Positions 19,697-29,303 of a DNA stretch of 64,000 nt are shown in pieces. The translations under genes and the position numbers were made by a program. Each line of letters begins with the position of its first letter. The first letter of the stretch is position 1. The notes beneath the pieces are model-generated. The model had not been told where the DNA came from, ran no database searches, and saw nothing but the letters and a program-made list of their open reading frames with translations. The DNA is from Pelovirga terrestris (GTDB lineage Bacteria; Desulfobacterota; Desulfuromonadia; Desulfuromonadales; Geopsychrobacteraceae), in contig NZ_JACWUN010000001.1 in the NCBI RefSeq assembly GCF_014773365.1, positions 248,001 through 312,000 on the forward strand. Direction: 5' to 3'.

Positions 19697-20167
19697 TTAA
19701 CCATTTATAAGCCTGGTGATTCTCTCAATGAGCTGTTGAATGATTGAAGCATCAGTCGCAACCCAAACAACTAACGGCACCAAAGCCCCAAGCAGAAATA
19801 CGATGAACAATTTACTGCGCTCATGTTTTTTATAGAATTTATCGATTGCAACTGCGATTGAACCGTCATCGTGCACTTGCAAAATTGAAAAGAACTGTTC
19901 CACCAGGCTGTCGACCTTCTGGACATGCTTGGCCTGTTCAATGATTGACTCGATATGCTGTTTATCGCTTAGCTTGCGCTGCTCATATGCAGTAATTTTC
20001 TCCTTGAGATGCGTTATGTCTTCATCTGGAGTTGCCAGTTCCCTGAGATGGTCAAGTTCCCGGCATTGTGTATCCAATTCTTCCTGTAAAGATTTTATCT
20101 TTTGGTTCAGTTCGGTATTGATCTTATTTGCCTCAGCAATTTTCGCTTTATTGATCCATTCTGACAT
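19697..20167 (-). CDS. Coiled-coil protein with C-terminal membrane anchor
   Basis: 156 residues, no family recognised. Residues 10-90 are strongly heptad-patterned and charged (for example NTELNQKIKSLQEEL and THLKEKITAYEQRKL), indicating a long coiled coil. A short globular part (about 90-116) leads to one hydrophobic segment at 119-137 (LFIVFLLGALVPLVVWVA), and the last 19 residues are amphipathic. There is no signal peptide, so it is probably tail-anchored with the coil in the cytoplasm. A good CCGGGAGGTGCC site precedes the ATG. It stands alone between recG (convergent) and tRNA-Pro (same strand). Role unknown; scaffold or sensor functions are possible. Confidence 0.75.
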   Translation of the reverse strand: MSEWINKAKIAEANKINTELNQKIKSLQEELDTQCRELDHLRELATPDEDITHLKEKITAYEQRKLSDKQHIESIIEQAKHVQKVDSLVEQFFSILQVHDDGSIAVAIDKFYKKHERSKLFIVFLLGALVPLVVWVATDASIIQQLIERITRLING

Positions 20168-20350
20168 GGCACCTCCCGGAGAGAAACGATCTCATATTAC
20201 TTATATTCAAGCATTACAGATCTTTATGATCCGGACTAGGTTAAAAGTGTATTCTGAACCGTCGTCAGAAACCCATTGTTTTGTTTGATCAGTCCGTCTT
20301 CTGCTGATGATACGCCAGATGTGTGCAATTGTGTGCAATAAAACGCAAAA

Positions 20351-20382
20351 ACGGGGAGCCAGCTTTTTAGCTAACTCCCCGT
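20351..20382 (-). terminator. Terminator after tRNA-Pro
   Basis: Stem ACGGGGAG / CTCCCCGT with an inner AGCT pairing, flanked by T-runs on both strands, so it could act in either direction. On the minus strand it lies eight bases beyond the tRNA 3' end. Confidence 0.85.
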
Positions 20383-20389
20383 TTTTATT

Positions 20390-20466
20390 TGGTCGGGATG
20401 ACTGGATTTGAACCAGCGGCCCCTTGACCCCCAGTCAAGTGCGCTACCAGACTGCGCCACATCCCG
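20390..20466 (-). tRNA. tRNA-Pro (anticodon GGG)
   Basis: The full cloverleaf can be drawn on the minus strand: acceptor CGGGATG / CATCCCG, D arm GCGC...GCGC, anticodon stem CTTGA / TCAAG with loop CTGGGGG (anticodon GGG, T at position 33), and a T arm with TTCAAAT. The 3' CCA is encoded. It reads CCC and CCU codons. A near-consensus promoter lies just upstream and a terminator just downstream, so it is an independent unit. Confidence 0.96.
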
Positions 20467-20484
20467 TTGTTGACAGCGAGGCGC

Positions 20485-20513
20485 ATTATCAGTGATTGAC
20501 CTGCGCATGTCAA
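20485..20513 (-). promoter_or_regulatory. Sigma-70 promoter of tRNA-Pro
   Basis: On the minus strand, TTGACA (20513-20508), a 17-base spacer, then GATAAT (20490-20485). The predicted start is about 12 bases before the tRNA 5' end. The -35 is perfect and the -10 matches five of six positions. Confidence 0.85.
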
Positions 20514-20538
20514 GAATTTTGACGATTGATCTAGCCGG

Positions 20539-21861
20539 TTATTGTTTGCGTTTATCGAGAACGCGTGAAGCTTTGCCTTCGTGCCGCATGATTGATGAAG
20601 GTTCAACCAATTTAACCCTGGCACTGACGCCCAGAACCGTTGCCAGACGTTTTTCGGCTTCATTAACAAACTGGCGCTGCCGTTTCATCTCATCAAAGAA
20701 GATGTGTTCATTCACTTCGACCTGGACTTCCAGTTGATCCATATTGTTGACTCGATCAACGATCAGTTGGTAGTGCGGCTGACATCCTTCAATTTGCAGC
20801 AACACTTCCTCGATCTGGGTCGGGAATACATTGACACCTTTGATAATCAGCATATCATCGGTACGGCCACTGGTTTTTGCCATACGTGCCAGCGAGCGTC
20901 CGCATTCACAAGGCTGGTAAATAATTCGGGTGATATCACGGGTACGATAACGGATCATCGGGAATGCCTGCTTGGTCAGGCTGGTGATGACCAATTCCCC
21001 TGTTGAGCCCCTCGGTAACACCTGACCGGTATCCGGGTCGATAATCTCAAAGACAAAATGATCTTCAGCCAGATGCATGCCGCACTTTGCCAGACAGTCT
21101 CCGGCAACCCCCGGACCCATGATTTCCGACAGGCCGTAATTGTCGGTAGCGATAATCCCCAGCCGCGATTCCAGCTCACAGCGCATCTGCTCGCTCCAGG
21201 GTTCGGCGCCGAACAGCCCGACTCGCAACGCCAGACTCGCCGGATCAATCCCCTTTTTCTCCAGTCGATCGGCAATGGTCAGACCATAGGATGGCGTACA
21301 AACCAGCGCGGAAGAACGATAATCCTGCATGATCATAATCTGTTTATCGGTGTTGCCGCCGGAGATTGGTATGACCGAGGCGCCGATCGCTTCTGAGCCG
21401 TAATGCAGGCCAAAGGCACCGGTAAACAAACCATAACCAAAGGCGATATGGACAATGTCTTCGCGGGTCACCCCGGCTGCCGTCATAAAACGTGCCACCA
21501 GTTCCGTCCAGGTACTGATGTCCTGTTTGGTGTAACCAACCACGGTAGGTTTACCGGTGGTGCCCGAGGACGAGTGAATGCGCACCACATCACTCATGGG
21601 AACCGCAAACATGCCATAGGGGTAATTCAGGCGCAGATCTTCCTTGGTAGTGAACGGCAGATGTCGGATATCATCCAGTGACTTTAAATCGCCGGGGTTA
21701 AAACCACAATCCTTGAACTTGTGTTGATAACAGGGAACATTTCTACAAACTCGTTGCAGGGTCTGCTGCAGCCGTACGAGTTGCAACTGCTCCAATTGCT
21801 CACGCGGCATGCACTCGGCTTCGCTGTTCCAGATCAGGGGATGACCAGACATTATAGGCAT
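20539..21861 (-). CDS. paaK: Phenylacetate-CoA ligase, copy 1
   Basis: AMP-forming ligase making aryl-acetyl-CoA from phenylacetate-type acids, about 440 residues. The adenylation P-loop [14 protein letters not shown] is intact, with [26 protein letters not shown] and the C-terminal hinge [21 protein letters not shown]. The opening [25 protein letters not shown] matches that of the second copy. An in-frame start 10 codons earlier exists; the ATG at 21861 is preferred on homology to the paralog, with only a weak GAAAG site. It is last in a cluster iorA-iorB-paaK-ACT-paaK, so it acts with the indolepyruvate oxidoreductase in aromatic amino-acid/aryl-acid metabolism. Substrate specificity of the two copies is unknown. 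Confidence 0.93.
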   Translation of the reverse strand: MPIMSGHPLIWNSEAECMPREQLEQLQLVRLQQTLQRVCRNVPCYQHKFKDCGFNPGDLKSLDDIRHLPFTTKEDLRLNYPYGMFAVPMSDVVRIHSSSGTTGKPTVVGYTKQDISTWTELVARFMTAAGVTREDIVHIAFGYGLFTGAFGLHYGSEAIGASVIPISGGNTDKQIMIMQDYRSSALVCTPSYGLTIADRLEKKGIDPASLALRVGLFGAEPWSEQMRCELESRLGIIATDNYGLSEIMGPGVAGDCLAKCGMHLAEDHFVFEIIDPDTGQVLPRGSTGELVITSLTKQAFPMIRYRTRDITRIIYQPCECGRSLARMAKTSGRTDDMLIIKGVNVFPTQIEEVLLQIEGCQPHYQLIVDRVNNMDQLEVQVEVNEHIFFDEMKRQRQFVNEAEKRLATVLGVSARVKLVEPSSIMRHEGKASRVLDKRKQ

Positions 21862-21892
21862 ACTGCTTTCACTGTTAGATCTTAAGTACATA

Positions 21893-22324
21893 TTATATAG
21901 ATGTTATTTTTTTACCATCAAGAATATTGACGCCATTATTGAGCAATACCTTGATCGCTTGATCGATATTATCAAAGCGGAAAATAATGACCGCATTACT
22001 GCCGGAGCGCTCAACAAAGGCATACATGTATTCAACGTTGATCTGATTGTTGTCAAGGATTTTCAGGATAGAAGACAATCCGCCCGGTATGTCAGGAACT
22101 TCCACCCCGATGACTTCGGTTTTATTAACGGTAAAATGCTTGTCACGCAGGACACTGAGGGCTTTTTCACTGTCATCAACAATTAGCCGCAGAATGCCGA
22201 AGTCCGAGGTATCTGCCAGTGAAAGAGCACGAATATTGACATTGGCATCACCCAGCACACCTGAAACCTCTGCCAGACGACCGGATTTGTTTTCTATAAA
22301 AACCGAAATCTGCTCGACTTTCAT
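21893..22324 (-). CDS. Tandem ACT-domain protein
   Basis: 143 residues made of two ACT domains: the first from [26 protein letters not shown], the second from about residue 70 ([20 protein letters not shown]). ACT domains bind amino acids, and stand-alone tandem ACT proteins often lie beside phenylacetate-CoA ligase genes. A ligand-sensing role for the aromatic amino-acid pathway is the natural reading, though the partner is not known. The gene is sandwiched between the two paaK copies with spacings of 14 and about 30 bp and has a CAAGGAGCAAGCC site. Confidence 0.9.
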   Translation of the reverse strand: MKVEQISVFIENKSGRLAEVSGVLGDANVNIRALSLADTSDFGILRLIVDDSEKALSVLRDKHFTVNKTEVIGVEVPDIPGGLSSILKILDNNQINVEYMYAFVERSGSNAVIIFRFDNIDQAIKVLLNNGVNILDGKKITSI

Positions 22325-22338
22325 GGCTTGCTCCTTGG

Positions 22339-23649
22339 TTATGATGAAATTTTAGTGCGGTTGTCGATAACACGCTGCGCCTTGCCTTCACTGCGGGCCA
22401 GGGTTTTGGGTTCAACCAGCCGTACCTTGCAGGTAACACCGAGCAGATCCTTAATCTGTTTCTGAATCATACCGGAAAGTTGCTGCAGCTTACGTACCTC
22501 ATCGGAAAATGTCTGCTCGTCAACTTCAACCAATACTTCCAGAGTATCCAGGGTCCCTTCACGATCAACCAGCAACTGATAATGGGGTTCGATCCCCTTG
22601 ATATTGAACAATACCGATTCAATCTGGCTGGGAAAGACGTTAACCCCACGGATAATCAGCATGTCATCACTGCGACCGCTTAGACGTTCAATACGCGCAT
22701 GGGTCCTGCCGCAGATACAGGGTTCGCGGTTTAAACGGGTAATGTCGCGGGTGCGGTAGCGGATCAGAGGTATCCCCTCTTTGGTAATGGTGGTGATAAC
22801 CAACTCACCTTTTTCACCGTCCGGCAACACTTCTTGCGTGTCAGGATCAATAATTTCCAGCAGAAAATGATCTTCCCAGACATGCAGACCGTTCTGGGCT
22901 TCAATGCACTCAATGCCGACGCCGGGCCCGAGAATTTCGGACAGTCCGTAAATGTCGATAGCCTTGATATGAAGTTTGGCTTCGATTTCCTGGCGCATTT
23001 TTTCGCTCCAGGGCTCGGCACCGAGGATACCGACCTTGAGCTTGAGCTTACGGATATCGATCCCCTCTTCAGCTGCGACTTCGGCAAGGAACAGGCTGTA
23101 GGACGGCGTGCAGGTCAGCACGGTGGAACCAAAATCCTGCATGATCATCAACTGCTTTTTGGTGTTGCCGCCCGACATGGGGATGACCGAAGCCCCGATC
23201 CGCTCAGCACCATAGTGGGCACCCAGGCCTCCAGTGAACAAGCCGTAACCGTAGGCGTTATGAATAATATCCCCTTGGTGGGCACCGGCAGCGTAGAATG
23301 AACGCGCCATCAGTTCAGTCCATGTCTCTATGTCGCGTTTCGTATAACCAACAACCGTCGGCTTGCCGGTCGTCCCCGAAGAGGCATGAATACGGACAAT
23401 CTGCTCCAGGGGCACAGCAAACAGTCCGTAAGGGTAGTTGTCGCGCATATCCTTTTTTAAGGTAAAAGGCAGGCGCTGCAAATCTTCGAGCCTTTTGATA
23501 TCTTTTGGTTTGACCCCGAGCTGATTAAATGCCTCACGATAAAAAGGGACAGTAGCGTAAACCCGCTCCAGTGTTTGTTGCAGGCGGCGTAACTGTAACG
23601 ATTCGATCGCCTCTCGAGGTAATGTTTCAAAATCGTCGTTCCAGATCAT
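22339..23649 (-). CDS. paaK: Phenylacetate-CoA ligase, copy 2
   Basis: 436 residues, complete AMP-forming ligase with [41 protein letters not shown] and [20 protein letters not shown]. It is collinear with copy 1 over its full length but clearly diverged, so the duplication is not recent. A GGGAGAGCCCGG site precedes the ATG, 24 bp after iorB. With IorAB (aryl-pyruvate to aryl-acetyl-CoA) in the same transcript, this ligase could recycle free aryl acids to CoA esters or, run backwards, conserve energy; this is inferred from the context. Confidence 0.94.
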   Translation of the reverse strand: MIWNDDFETLPREAIESLQLRRLQQTLERVYATVPFYREAFNQLGVKPKDIKRLEDLQRLPFTLKKDMRDNYPYGLFAVPLEQIVRIHASSGTTGKPTVVGYTKRDIETWTELMARSFYAAGAHQGDIIHNAYGYGLFTGGLGAHYGAERIGASVIPMSGGNTKKQLMIMQDFGSTVLTCTPSYSLFLAEVAAEEGIDIRKLKLKVGILGAEPWSEKMRQEIEAKLHIKAIDIYGLSEILGPGVGIECIEAQNGLHVWEDHFLLEIIDPDTQEVLPDGEKGELVITTITKEGIPLIRYRTRDITRLNREPCICGRTHARIERLSGRSDDMLIIRGVNVFPSQIESVLFNIKGIEPHYQLLVDREGTLDTLEVLVEVDEQTFSDEVRKLQQLSGMIQKQIKDLLGVTCKVRLVEPKTLARSEGKAQRVIDNRTKISS

Positions 23650-23673
23650 CCGGGCTCTCCCTGTAGTTTATTT

Positions 23674-24252
23674 TTAGCCGTTGATTCCGCGTCCTGCCGC
23701 AAACGCTTGAAGATTGATATCAACAAGTTTTTCCGGAACCATTTTTTTCAGGGCAGTCAACCACATCTCATGGTCAAAATCGAGAATATTGGACAGTGCG
23801 CCGAGCAGAACCGAGTTGACGGTTTTAGCGTTGCCGGTTTCCAGCGCCAGGGTCAGGCCGTCAACCACAGTTGTTAAAGGAAATTGCTGCGCAATTGTAG
23901 CAATTAGATTTTCCGGATAAGATTGCTTACCCAGAGCAACAGAAGGTGGAGCGATCTTCCAGTCGTTCACCACAACGCGACCGTTCTTGCGAAGCAAAGG
24001 CAGGTAGCGACAGGTCTCCATTAATTCAAAGCTGAAAATAATGTCAACCTCTCCTTCCGGGATAATCGACGAGTAAACTTTTTCGCCATAACGCACATGG
24101 GAAACGACACTGCCACCACGCTGGGACATGCCGTGGATCTCATTTTTCTTAACGTCAAGTCCGGCCATCAGACAGACCTCTGATAACACCTCGCTGGCAA
24201 GCAGAATGCCTTGACCACCCACCCCGGCAATAAGAATATTGGTTGTCTTCAT
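23674..24252 (-). CDS. iorB: Indolepyruvate:ferredoxin oxidoreductase, beta subunit
   Basis: Gamma-type 2-oxoacid oxidoreductase subunit, 192 residues. It opens with the family motif NILIAGVGGQGILLASEVL and contains EIHGMSQRGGSVVSHVRYG, the pattern of pyruvate/2-oxoacid oxidoreductase gamma domains. It binds CoA and completes the active enzyme with IorA. Spacing to iorA is only 4 bp, so the two are coupled. The enzyme decarboxylates transaminated aromatic amino acids (indole-, phenyl-, hydroxyphenylpyruvate) to aryl-acetyl-CoA with reduction of ferredoxin. Confidence 0.95.
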   Translation of the reverse strand: MKTTNILIAGVGGQGILLASEVLSEVCLMAGLDVKKNEIHGMSQRGGSVVSHVRYGEKVYSSIIPEGEVDIIFSFELMETCRYLPLLRKNGRVVVNDWKIAPPSVALGKQSYPENLIATIAQQFPLTTVVDGLTLALETGNAKTVNSVLLGALSNILDFDHEMWLTALKKMVPEKLVDINLQAFAAGRGING

Positions 24253-24256
24253 CTTA

Positions 24257-26008
24257 TTAGGCCTCTATTTCCTTGAAAGCGTTAAAGCCGCAGGTTTGCT
24301 GGCAAACCTTACAACCAACGCAGATGATCTTGTCAATATTGGATTTCTGTGACGTCTCATCCCAGGCAATCGCCGGGCAACCTAAGCGCAAACAAGCTTT
24401 GCAGCCGGTACAGGCATCATGATCAACATAAAGTGACGGACGCCGCTCAAGATTGTCTCTGGGCACCAAAACGCACGGTCTGGTGGTGATGATGACGGAA
24501 ACTTCCGGTCGGGCCATCTCCTCACGCAGAGTTTTGCGGGTCAGGGCAATGTTATAGGGATCGATACTCCGCACATGCTTCACGCCAACAGCGCGACAGA
24601 GTTGTTCCAAATCGACACGAAAAGCCGGATTGTTGTCGAGGGTGTAACCGGAAGCCGGATTTTCCTGGCGACCAGTCATGGCAGTGATGCGATTATCAAG
24701 GATAATGACGGTCGCCGTTGAATTATTGTAGACCATGTCCATCAGACCATTGATACCGGTATGCAGGAAAGTAGAATCCCCGATAACGGCAACGACCTTG
24801 CGTTGGTCCTCTTCACTTAATACTTTGGATATACCCGTTGCATTACCGATACTTGCCCCCATACAGACGCAGGTATCCATGGCCGACAGGGGGGGCATGA
24901 AGCCCAGAGTATAACAACCGATATCCCCGGCAACAAAGGCTTTGGCCCGGTTGAGTTCCATAAAAACCCCGCGATGCGGGCACCCCGGACACATGTTAGG
25001 TGGGCGCTGTGGTAGTTTCAGCGTGGCGCTTTCATCCGGCAATTCAGTACCGAAAAGCTCCTTAGCCAGGCGGCCGGGGGTCAATTCACCGCAGATGGGA
25101 ATCTTTGCTTTGCCGATAACAGCAATACCCATGGCCAGAACCTGTTCTTCAATGAAAGGGTCCAGTTCTTCCACTACATAGAGAGTTGTGTACTTGGCAG
25201 CAAAGTCACGGATCAGTTGTTTGGGCAGAGGATAAATCATGCCAAGTTTGAGAACATCGGCATCGGGCAGGACCTCTTTGACGTACTGATAAGAAACCCC
25301 AGCGGTGATAACGCCCACCTCCCCTTTGCCTTTTTCAACCCGGTTGAATGACTGACTGCATCCCCACTCTTCCAGCTTGAGAATACGCTCTTCGACATCG
25401 TAGTGACGCTTGCGGGCATTGCCGGGGAGCATCACCAGTTTAGCCGGATTACGTTCAAGGGATGGGGTCGGTATATGGTCAGGTCGCGCACCCAGAGTAA
25501 CAACCGATTTGGAGTGCGAAATCCGGGTCGTGCTGCGTAAAAAAACCGGCGTATCAAACTGTTCACTGACCTCAAAGGCCAGCTTGGTGTAATCGAGAGC
25601 GTCCTGACTGTCAGCCGGTTCAAACATCGGCATTTTAGCAAATTTGGCAAAGTTACGATTATCCTGCTCGTTCTGCGATGAATGAAGCTCAGGATCATCT
25701 GCGGTGACCAATACCAGACCTCCCCGCACACCGGTATAGGTGAGGGTAAACAGAGGGTCGGCAGCCACATTAACCCCAACGTGTTTCATCGACACCAGGG
25801 CTCTGGCACCACCAAAACAGGCACCAATACCAACTTCAAGGGCGACCTTTTCGTTCGGTGCCCAGGATGAGTTGACTTCTTTATAGCGCGTCATGTTTTC
25901 GAGGATTTCGGTACTGGGGGTGCCGGGATAGGCACAAGCGACCAATGCGCCTGCCTCATACGTTCCCCGGGCAATCGCTTCGTTTCCAGAGAGCAGAACT
26001 TTATTCAT
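24257..26008 (-). CDS. iorA: Indolepyruvate:ferredoxin oxidoreductase, alpha subunit
   Basis: Thiamine-diphosphate- and iron-sulfur-containing catalytic subunit, 583 residues from the chosen ATG (MNKVLLSGNEAIARG), which has an AAGG site and matches the family start; upstream in-frame sequence is not family-like. An N-terminal pyrimidine-binding domain (GALVACAYPGTPSTEI) is followed by the TPP core (DIGCYTLGF, CMGASIGNATG, GDSTFLHTGINGLMD). Near the C-terminus are two 4Fe-4S motifs, CTGCKACLRLGCP and CVGCKVCQQTCG. It begins a five-gene cluster with iorB, paaK, ACT and paaK. It is oxygen-sensitive in known members, consistent with an anaerobe. Confidence 0.96.
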   Translation of the reverse strand: MNKVLLSGNEAIARGTYEAGALVACAYPGTPSTEILENMTRYKEVNSSWAPNEKVALEVGIGACFGGARALVSMKHVGVNVAADPLFTLTYTGVRGGLVLVTADDPELHSSQNEQDNRNFAKFAKMPMFEPADSQDALDYTKLAFEVSEQFDTPVFLRSTTRISHSKSVVTLGARPDHIPTPSLERNPAKLVMLPGNARKRHYDVEERILKLEEWGCSQSFNRVEKGKGEVGVITAGVSYQYVKEVLPDADVLKLGMIYPLPKQLIRDFAAKYTTLYVVEELDPFIEEQVLAMGIAVIGKAKIPICGELTPGRLAKELFGTELPDESATLKLPQRPPNMCPGCPHRGVFMELNRAKAFVAGDIGCYTLGFMPPLSAMDTCVCMGASIGNATGISKVLSEEDQRKVVAVIGDSTFLHTGINGLMDMVYNNSTATVIILDNRITAMTGRQENPASGYTLDNNPAFRVDLEQLCRAVGVKHVRSIDPYNIALTRKTLREEMARPEVSVIITTRPCVLVPRDNLERRPSLYVDHDACTGCKACLRLGCPAIAWDETSQKSNIDKIICVGCKVCQQTCGFNAFKEIEA

Positions 26009-26089
26009 GATCAGCCTTGGTAATGTGAGTAATTGAGAGGTTGATGGAGAAAAATGGAATGGCGATAATAGGCAAAGCTCGAACATCTG

Positions 26090-26992
26090 TCAATCACGAC
26101 ATGCATCCAGAAAGGTCCCTTCCAGCAGGCCGGCATCAGCAACTTTAAGCTGAGTAATCTCAAAGCTTTTAGCAATAGTTGAGGCCAACTGCAGACCGGG
26201 TAAAATCAGATCCCCCCTGCCCTGCTCCATTCCTGTCCATTGCTCACGTTCAGGCGTCGACAAAGTTTCAAGTTGAGCATAAAGAGAGGCCATCCATTCT
26301 ACTGATAAAACGTGATTATTGATTACGGATGGGTTATAGGAGGTAAGCTTTAAGTCGATAGCAGCCAGGGTAGTCATCGTCCCTGCCGTGCCAATCAGTT
26401 CCGGCGGTTCAGAGGAGGAAAACGTGTGCCGTAAATTGCTGCAATAGTCCATCAGTGTTGTTTCAATGGCGTGCTGACGTCGTTCGTGATCGGAATATTC
26501 TTCGGCCAGGCGCACTACCCCGAGGGGAAAACTCTGTTGCGCGCAGATGCGTCCCCCATGGATACAGACGACTTCGGTGCTGCCGCCACCGATATCAAAG
26601 ATCACCACATTTTCCGGCTGAGGGCTGATCACTGACAGGGCACCAAGGGTGGTAAGGCGCGCCTCTTCATCACCCTCGATCACGTCAATACGAATACCCG
26701 TCTGTTGCAGGACCTGCTCGATAAACTCCCGGCGGTTGACTGCACGGCGCAGCGCTGCCGTACCTACCGCGCGCAAGAGCTGAGCCTGATGGCCTTCAAG
26801 AGCGGCTGAAAAATCTTTGAGAGTGGCTATAGTTCTTGCCATAGCCACCGGCGAGAGCCCCCGGGTTGGGGAAAATCCACCGCCAAGACGAGTGATGCGG
26901 CGTTGGTAGACAGAAGGAAGCAATACGCCATCAGCAGATGAACCGATCAGCATCCTAACCGTATTACTGCCGATGTCAATCGTGGCCAACAT
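26090..26992 (-). CDS. Ppx/GppA phosphatase family protein
   Basis: 300 residues, exopolyphosphatase/pppGpp phosphohydrolase fold. The ATPase-like phosphate loop IDIGSNTVRMLIG is at the N-terminus, a second one is VVIFDIGGGSTEVV, and the third glycine loop is ELIGTAGTMTTLAAI. It has only the catalytic actin-like domains, without the C-terminal HD region of longer GppA. It may degrade polyphosphate or pppGpp; which cannot be told. Its ATG overlaps the stop of the upstream Na/Pi-PhoU gene by one base, tying it to phosphate handling. Confidence 0.9.
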   Translation of the reverse strand: MLATIDIGSNTVRMLIGSSADGVLLPSVYQRRITRLGGGFSPTRGLSPVAMARTIATLKDFSAALEGHQAQLLRAVGTAALRRAVNRREFIEQVLQQTGIRIDVIEGDEEARLTTLGALSVISPQPENVVIFDIGGGSTEVVCIHGGRICAQQSFPLGVVRLAEEYSDHERRQHAIETTLMDYCSNLRHTFSSSEPPELIGTAGTMTTLAAIDLKLTSYNPSVINNHVLSVEWMASLYAQLETLSTPEREQWTGMEQGRGDLILPGLQLASTIAKSFEITQLKVADAGLLEGTFLDACRD

Positions 26993-28680
26993 TACTGGCC
27001 ACCAACGAGGGTATCAGAAATTTTGAACGTATGATCGCCAATTTTTTCGTAACATTGAAGCATGTCAATGAAAATCAATCCCGGCTGGACTGCACATTCG
27101 CCGGTATTAAGCCGGGTAATGTGGTTCATGCGCAGGGAGTCTTCAAGGGCATCGATGCTGTCTTCGTATTCCATAGAGCGCTGCATAATATCTTGATTAT
27201 CCTGCTCCATAGCATCAATGACAAAACGCAGGAATTCATAAGTTCGATCAGCAATTCCTGCGACCTCATTGGCACCAGTGTGTGAAAATTTTATTTTGTC
27301 GTTAATTTTACGGGTATTCAGTTCCCACAGGGTCTGGCAGTGATCACCAATGCGCTCAAGATGATCGACGATGTTCATCAGTTTCTTGATCTGTTCCGAG
27401 GTGTCGGCAGATATTGAGCGGTGGGAAAGCTTGGTCAAAAAATTCATGATCTCCTGCTGAAGAAGATCGAGAGTCGCTTCATTTTTTTCTAATTCCGGAA
27501 TCCGCCGCAGATCATTATCATCTAAAAAGCGGTTCGTTTCTTCGAGCATGGTGAAGGCAAGCTGTGCCATGCGTCGGGTTTCACGGCGGGCCTGGCCGAT
27601 AGCGATCGGTGGTGTGTTCAGCACCCGATCATCAATAAACCTGACCTGGACAATCTCCTGACGCCCTTCTCCCCGAATAAAATAGGTTGAAAGTTTCGCC
27701 AGCACGCCGATAAAAGGCAGGAATATCAGGGTATTGATCACATTGAACAAGGTATGGGCATTGGCTATGTAGCGTGCGATGTGGGGCTTGTCGCCAATGG
27801 CCGTGGCGTACTGGTCAGCCTGTGCCTGGGTTTGCACCACAAAATCGGCTTCCCCCGGGGTAATGGAGGTAATCAGCTTGAGGTACAGTTGAAAGAATAT
27901 CAACATCAGAATCACGCCGATAAAATTGAAGAGAAAATGAGCGAAAGCCGCCCGTCTGGCGGCAATATTGGTGCCGATGGCGGAGATATTAGCCGTAATG
28001 GTCGTGCCGATATTTTCCCCGAGAATCAAGGCGACGCCGGCCTCGAAGCTGATCAGGCCGGAGGTCGCCAGCGCCAGGGTCAGCCCCAGCGTGGCGATGC
28101 TGCTCTGGGTAATGATGGTCAGGATGGTGCCGATCAGAATACCCAGTGATTTATAATCGCCGACCAGCATAAAAAGTTGCTGGAACCCTTCACTGGTACG
28201 TAACGGATCAAACCCCTGGCGCATGATGGTCAGGCCCAAAAAAACCAGACCAAAGCCTAAAACAATCTCACCAAGATAACTGACCCTGCGTTTTTTACTG
28301 AAGAGCCTAAGGGCTGCACCAACGCCGATAGCCGGCAAGGCATATTGTGTGACATTAAAAGCAATGATCTGGGCAGTGATGGTCGAACCAATGTTGACAC
28401 CGAGGATTACCCCAATCGCCTGCATCAGGCTAAGCAGACCCGCATTGACGAAGCCGACAACCATGACAGTCGTTGCGCTGGAGGATTGAATAAGTGCGGT
28501 AACGCTGATGCCAACCAATGCGGCAACCAGGCGATGGCTGGTCAAAGAGGAAAGAATCTGCCGCATTTTTTCACCGGCAATCTTTTGCAAACCTTCCGAC
28601 ATGATCTTCATGCCGAACAGAAACAGCCCAAGACCGCCAATTAATCCGAACATCAATTGCTGGTTAAACAGAAAAGACAT
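26992..28680 (-). CDS. Na/Pi cotransporter family protein with PhoU domain
   Basis: 562 residues. Two inverted Na/Pi-cotransporter repeats in the membrane region carry the duplicated glutamine-serine motif, QSSSATTVMVVG near the N-terminus and QSSIATLGLTLA near the middle. After about residue 340 comes a cytoplasmic PhoU-like helical domain (ETRRMAQLAFTMLEETNRF, NIVDHLERIGDHCQTL, CYEKIGDHTFKISDTL). It is likely a sodium-coupled phosphate transporter or regulator. The ATG at 28680 has a CGGAGAAATA site; a start ten codons earlier is not supported. It is coupled to the ppx-like gene by TAATG. Confidence 0.92.
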   Translation of the reverse strand: MSFLFNQQLMFGLIGGLGLFLFGMKIMSEGLQKIAGEKMRQILSSLTSHRLVAALVGISVTALIQSSSATTVMVVGFVNAGLLSLMQAIGVILGVNIGSTITAQIIAFNVTQYALPAIGVGAALRLFSKKRRVSYLGEIVLGFGLVFLGLTIMRQGFDPLRTSEGFQQLFMLVGDYKSLGILIGTILTIITQSSIATLGLTLALATSGLISFEAGVALILGENIGTTITANISAIGTNIAARRAAFAHFLFNFIGVILMLIFFQLYLKLITSITPGEADFVVQTQAQADQYATAIGDKPHIARYIANAHTLFNVINTLIFLPFIGVLAKLSTYFIRGEGRQEIVQVRFIDDRVLNTPPIAIGQARRETRRMAQLAFTMLEETNRFLDDNDLRRIPELEKNEATLDLLQQEIMNFLTKLSHRSISADTSEQIKKLMNIVDHLERIGDHCQTLWELNTRKINDKIKFSHTGANEVAGIADRTYEFLRFVIDAMEQDNQDIMQRSMEYEDSIDALEDSLRMNHITRLNTGECAVQPGLIFIDMLQCYEKIGDHTFKISDTLVGGQ

Positions 28681-28730
28681 TATTTCTCCGTGGGTGAAAC
28701 ATCTGAGCAACCATCAAACCGCAGGCAAAT

Positions 28731-28757
28731 GAAAAAAGGGGCCACTAACGGCACCCC
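28731..28757 (-). terminator. Terminator after the cyclic-nucleotide-fold gene
   Basis: On the minus strand a GGGG...CC / GG...CCCC hairpin with a small bulge is followed by TTTTTT. It lies 25 bases after the stop of the gene ending at 28783. Confidence 0.6.
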
Positions 28758-28782
28758 TAGAACCTGCTTGATCGTTGAATAA

Positions 28783-29262
28783 TCAACTTTTTTTTCTATT
28801 CATACCAGCAATCAGCATGTTGCGATAATCCAGCTTGGAGCGCCGCAAGCGTTCACTAAACGACCTGAAAATATTTAGTGTTAACTGCATGCCAAGGCGC
28901 GGATTATTGGCGCAGATCTGATTGTAGTTGTTACGGGACAGAGAAAAAAGGTTCACATCCTCGATCACGCGTGCCGTCGCTGCACGCGGCCCGCCATCAA
29001 TGACCGCCAGCTCGCCGAAGGTATCACCCGGACCAAGAACAACAAGGGTCTGTTCGTCCCCTTCCGCCAGCATCTGGGAAATACGAACCGACCCTCTTTT
29101 AATCAGATAGAGGGATTCTCCGGTCATATTCTCGATATAAATGGTCTTGCCGGCAGACATCTGCTGTTGCCCCAGAGCTGTGCCGAAAAACTCAATTTCT
29201 TTCTCAGCGAGGCCATGAAAGAGCGGACTGTCCTTTAATGTATCTAAATTCACATTGTTCAC
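28783..29262 (-). CDS. Cyclic-nucleotide-binding-domain protein
   Basis: 159 residues forming one CRP-like cNMP-binding beta-roll with its following helix. The phosphate-binding cassette is recognisable as DTFGELAVIDGGPRAATARV, and the sheet begins SAGKTIYIENMTGESLYLI. There is no helix-turn-helix after it (the tail ends RSKLDYRNMLIAGMNRKKS), so it is not a CRP-type transcription factor but a stand-alone sensor or adaptor. It starts with GTG after GGCAGGATCCCT. It lies between the phosphate transporter and a carbonic-anhydrase-like gene; partner unknown. Confidence 0.88.
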   Translation of the reverse strand: MNNVNLDTLKDSPLFHGLAEKEIEFFGTALGQQQMSAGKTIYIENMTGESLYLIKRGSVRISQMLAEGDEQTLVVLGPGDTFGELAVIDGGPRAATARVIEDVNLFSLSRNNYNQICANNPRLGMQLTLNIFRSFSERLRRSKLDYRNMLIAGMNRKKS

Positions 29263-29303
29263 AGGGATCCTGCCACTTAAAGTTAATTGGTTTTTGTCTA
29301 ATT

